The notes under the pieces are model-generated. The model saw only the letters and a list, made by a program, of their open reading frames with translations, searched no databases and was not told where the DNA came from. Shown in pieces: positions 50,830 through 51,331 of a stretch of 51,331 nucleotides of DNA. The stretch covers positions 1 through 51,331 of the forward strand of contig NZ_JAIVFQ010000055.1 of the NCBI RefSeq assembly GCF_020829495.1, given 5' to 3'. This DNA is from Nostoc favosum CHAB5714. GTDB taxonomy: Bacteria; Cyanobacteriota; Cyanobacteriia; Cyanobacteriales; Nostocaceae. The position numbers and the translations under genes were made by a program. Position 1 is the first letter of the stretch; every line of letters starts with the position of its first letter.

Positions 50830-51216
50830 ATGCTGACTGAAATTTTGCCTTTTTCCTTTGAGTTAGACACGATCGCAATCGCTGGAGCGAGTTTGTGGTC
50901 ATTGGCGCTATATCTAGCTTTATCAAGAGTCAATGAATGGGTAATCGAGCAACTCAATCGCTGGTTTAACTTTGCCGAGCGATCGCTTTATACCAGCCAG
51001 TCAGAATTTGAAAAGACTCGTAAAGCCAGAGAATCCCAAAACTCCTTCTACGCTTCATTATTTAGCATTGTGCCTTTTTTGGTAATTGGTGCTTTATGTA
51101 ACTGGGTTCTGGAAATTAGTTTAGGTGAGAGTTGGGGAATTAGTACAGGTATATTAGCTTGTATGGGCGCTGGCATTTATGAACTTGGGCGCAGGGATGG
51201 AGAATCTTCGGATTAA
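50830..51216 (+). CDS. Conserved small membrane protein, 128 aa
   Basis: The product has an N-terminal hydrophobic segment (IAIAGASLWSLALYLALS, ~17-34), then a charged helix (NEWVIEQLNRWFNFAERSLY and FEKTRKARESQN), and two more hydrophobic segments (YASLFSIVPFLVIGALCNWV and GISTGILACMGAGIYELG). It has the look of conserved cyanobacterial hypothetical membrane proteins, and I cannot name it. The ATG at 50830 follows a 1-kb repeat-rich gap. Its end is directly followed by, and overlaps by a few codons in another frame, the truncated nitrite reductase fragment. Confidence 0.65.
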   Translation: MLTEILPFSFELDTIAIAGASLWSLALYLALSRVNEWVIEQLNRWFNFAERSLYTSQSEFEKTRKARESQNSFYASLFSIVPFLVIGALCNWVLEISLGESWGISTGILACMGAGIYELGRRDGESSD

Positions 51217-51331
51217 GGGGGATGATGGCTGCGCTGATATTACTACGAGACAGAATATCCAATTACGGGGGATCAGAATTGAAGATTTACCAGATATCTT
51301 TAATAGATTTCACGCAGTTGGTTTAACCACT
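51197..51331 (+). pseudogene. 5'-truncated ferredoxin-nitrite reductase (NirA-like) fragment
   Basis: In a frame offset from the preceding gene, residues encoded from about 51218 read GDDGCADITTRQNIQLRGIR then IEDLPDIFNRFHAVGLTT. This is the N-terminal-domain signature of NirA/sulfite reductase family proteins, normally preceded by ~70-100 further residues (including the RYGDDG context). Here those are absent: the homology begins right where the membrane protein gene ends, and only an ATG at 51197 inside that gene could start it. It is therefore probably a remnant of a rearranged nirA. The window ends before the rest can be judged. Confidence 0.6.

Overview
The window comes from a filamentous, heterocyst-forming cyanobacterium of the Nostoc type. 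Four things show this: a hetF-like CHAT protease gene flanked by a tandem array that looks like the heterocyst-specific small RNA NsiR1; frequent HIP1 octamers (GCGATCGC, e.g. at 294 and 375); abundant short tandemly repeated sequences between genes (TAGTCAT-, ACTCCTA-, CCCCATGC-type units); and photosynthesis genes such as ycf54 and crtE. No rRNA, tRNA, CRISPR array or prophage was seen.

Layout. 1-6.6 kb: bioF, a 1 kb block of palindromic elements, and a 1412-residue hybrid sensor kinase. 6.6-10.9 kb: an unrecognised gene, a lumenal thioredoxin-fold protein, and murT-gatD, which amidate peptidoglycan precursors. 11-12.5 kb: a vapBC toxin-antitoxin pair and a Uma2 nuclease-like gene. 12.5-16.1 kb: a 21-bp tandem array and an LRR-Roc-COR GTPase with a C-terminal GDNVGGDK-type module. 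16.3-20.6 kb: hetF on the minus strand, with seven NsiR1-like units on the plus strand upstream of it. 20.8-27.2 kb: a thioredoxin, a small OB-like protein, a subtilase with membrane segments, and a large secreted beta-helix/RTX protein. 27.9-41.3 kb: mostly housekeeping genes (thiD, glnB, rdgB, a phosphohexomutase, pdxJ, ycf54, crtE, folD, a NUDIX hydrolase, an AI-2E family transporter). 41.3-42.9 kb: nested mobile elements. 42.9-51.3 kb: a PhoD-like phosphatase, a hicB with a broken hicA, an AAA ATPase/PIN-like nuclease pair, mutS, another long tandem array, a small membrane protein, and a 5'-truncated fragment of a ferredoxin-nitrite reductase gene running off the right edge.

The most notable biology is the hetF/NsiR1 locus and the activity of small mobile elements. 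One NsiR1 promoter is split by a 91-93 bp element. A 120-bp element sits in frame in the signal peptide region of a lipoprotein gene. A 116-bp element occurs twice, each copy with a different perfect 10-bp target duplication. At 42.1-42.8 kb four layers of repeats are nested inside one another. Repeat DNA has also entered the reading frames of mutS and hetF without breaking them. The ATPase/PIN pair at 45.2-47.0 kb, beside a degraded toxin-antitoxin locus, is the best candidate here for an uncharacterised defence-type module. All functional calls rest on reading the sequence and recalled family knowledge; no database search was run.
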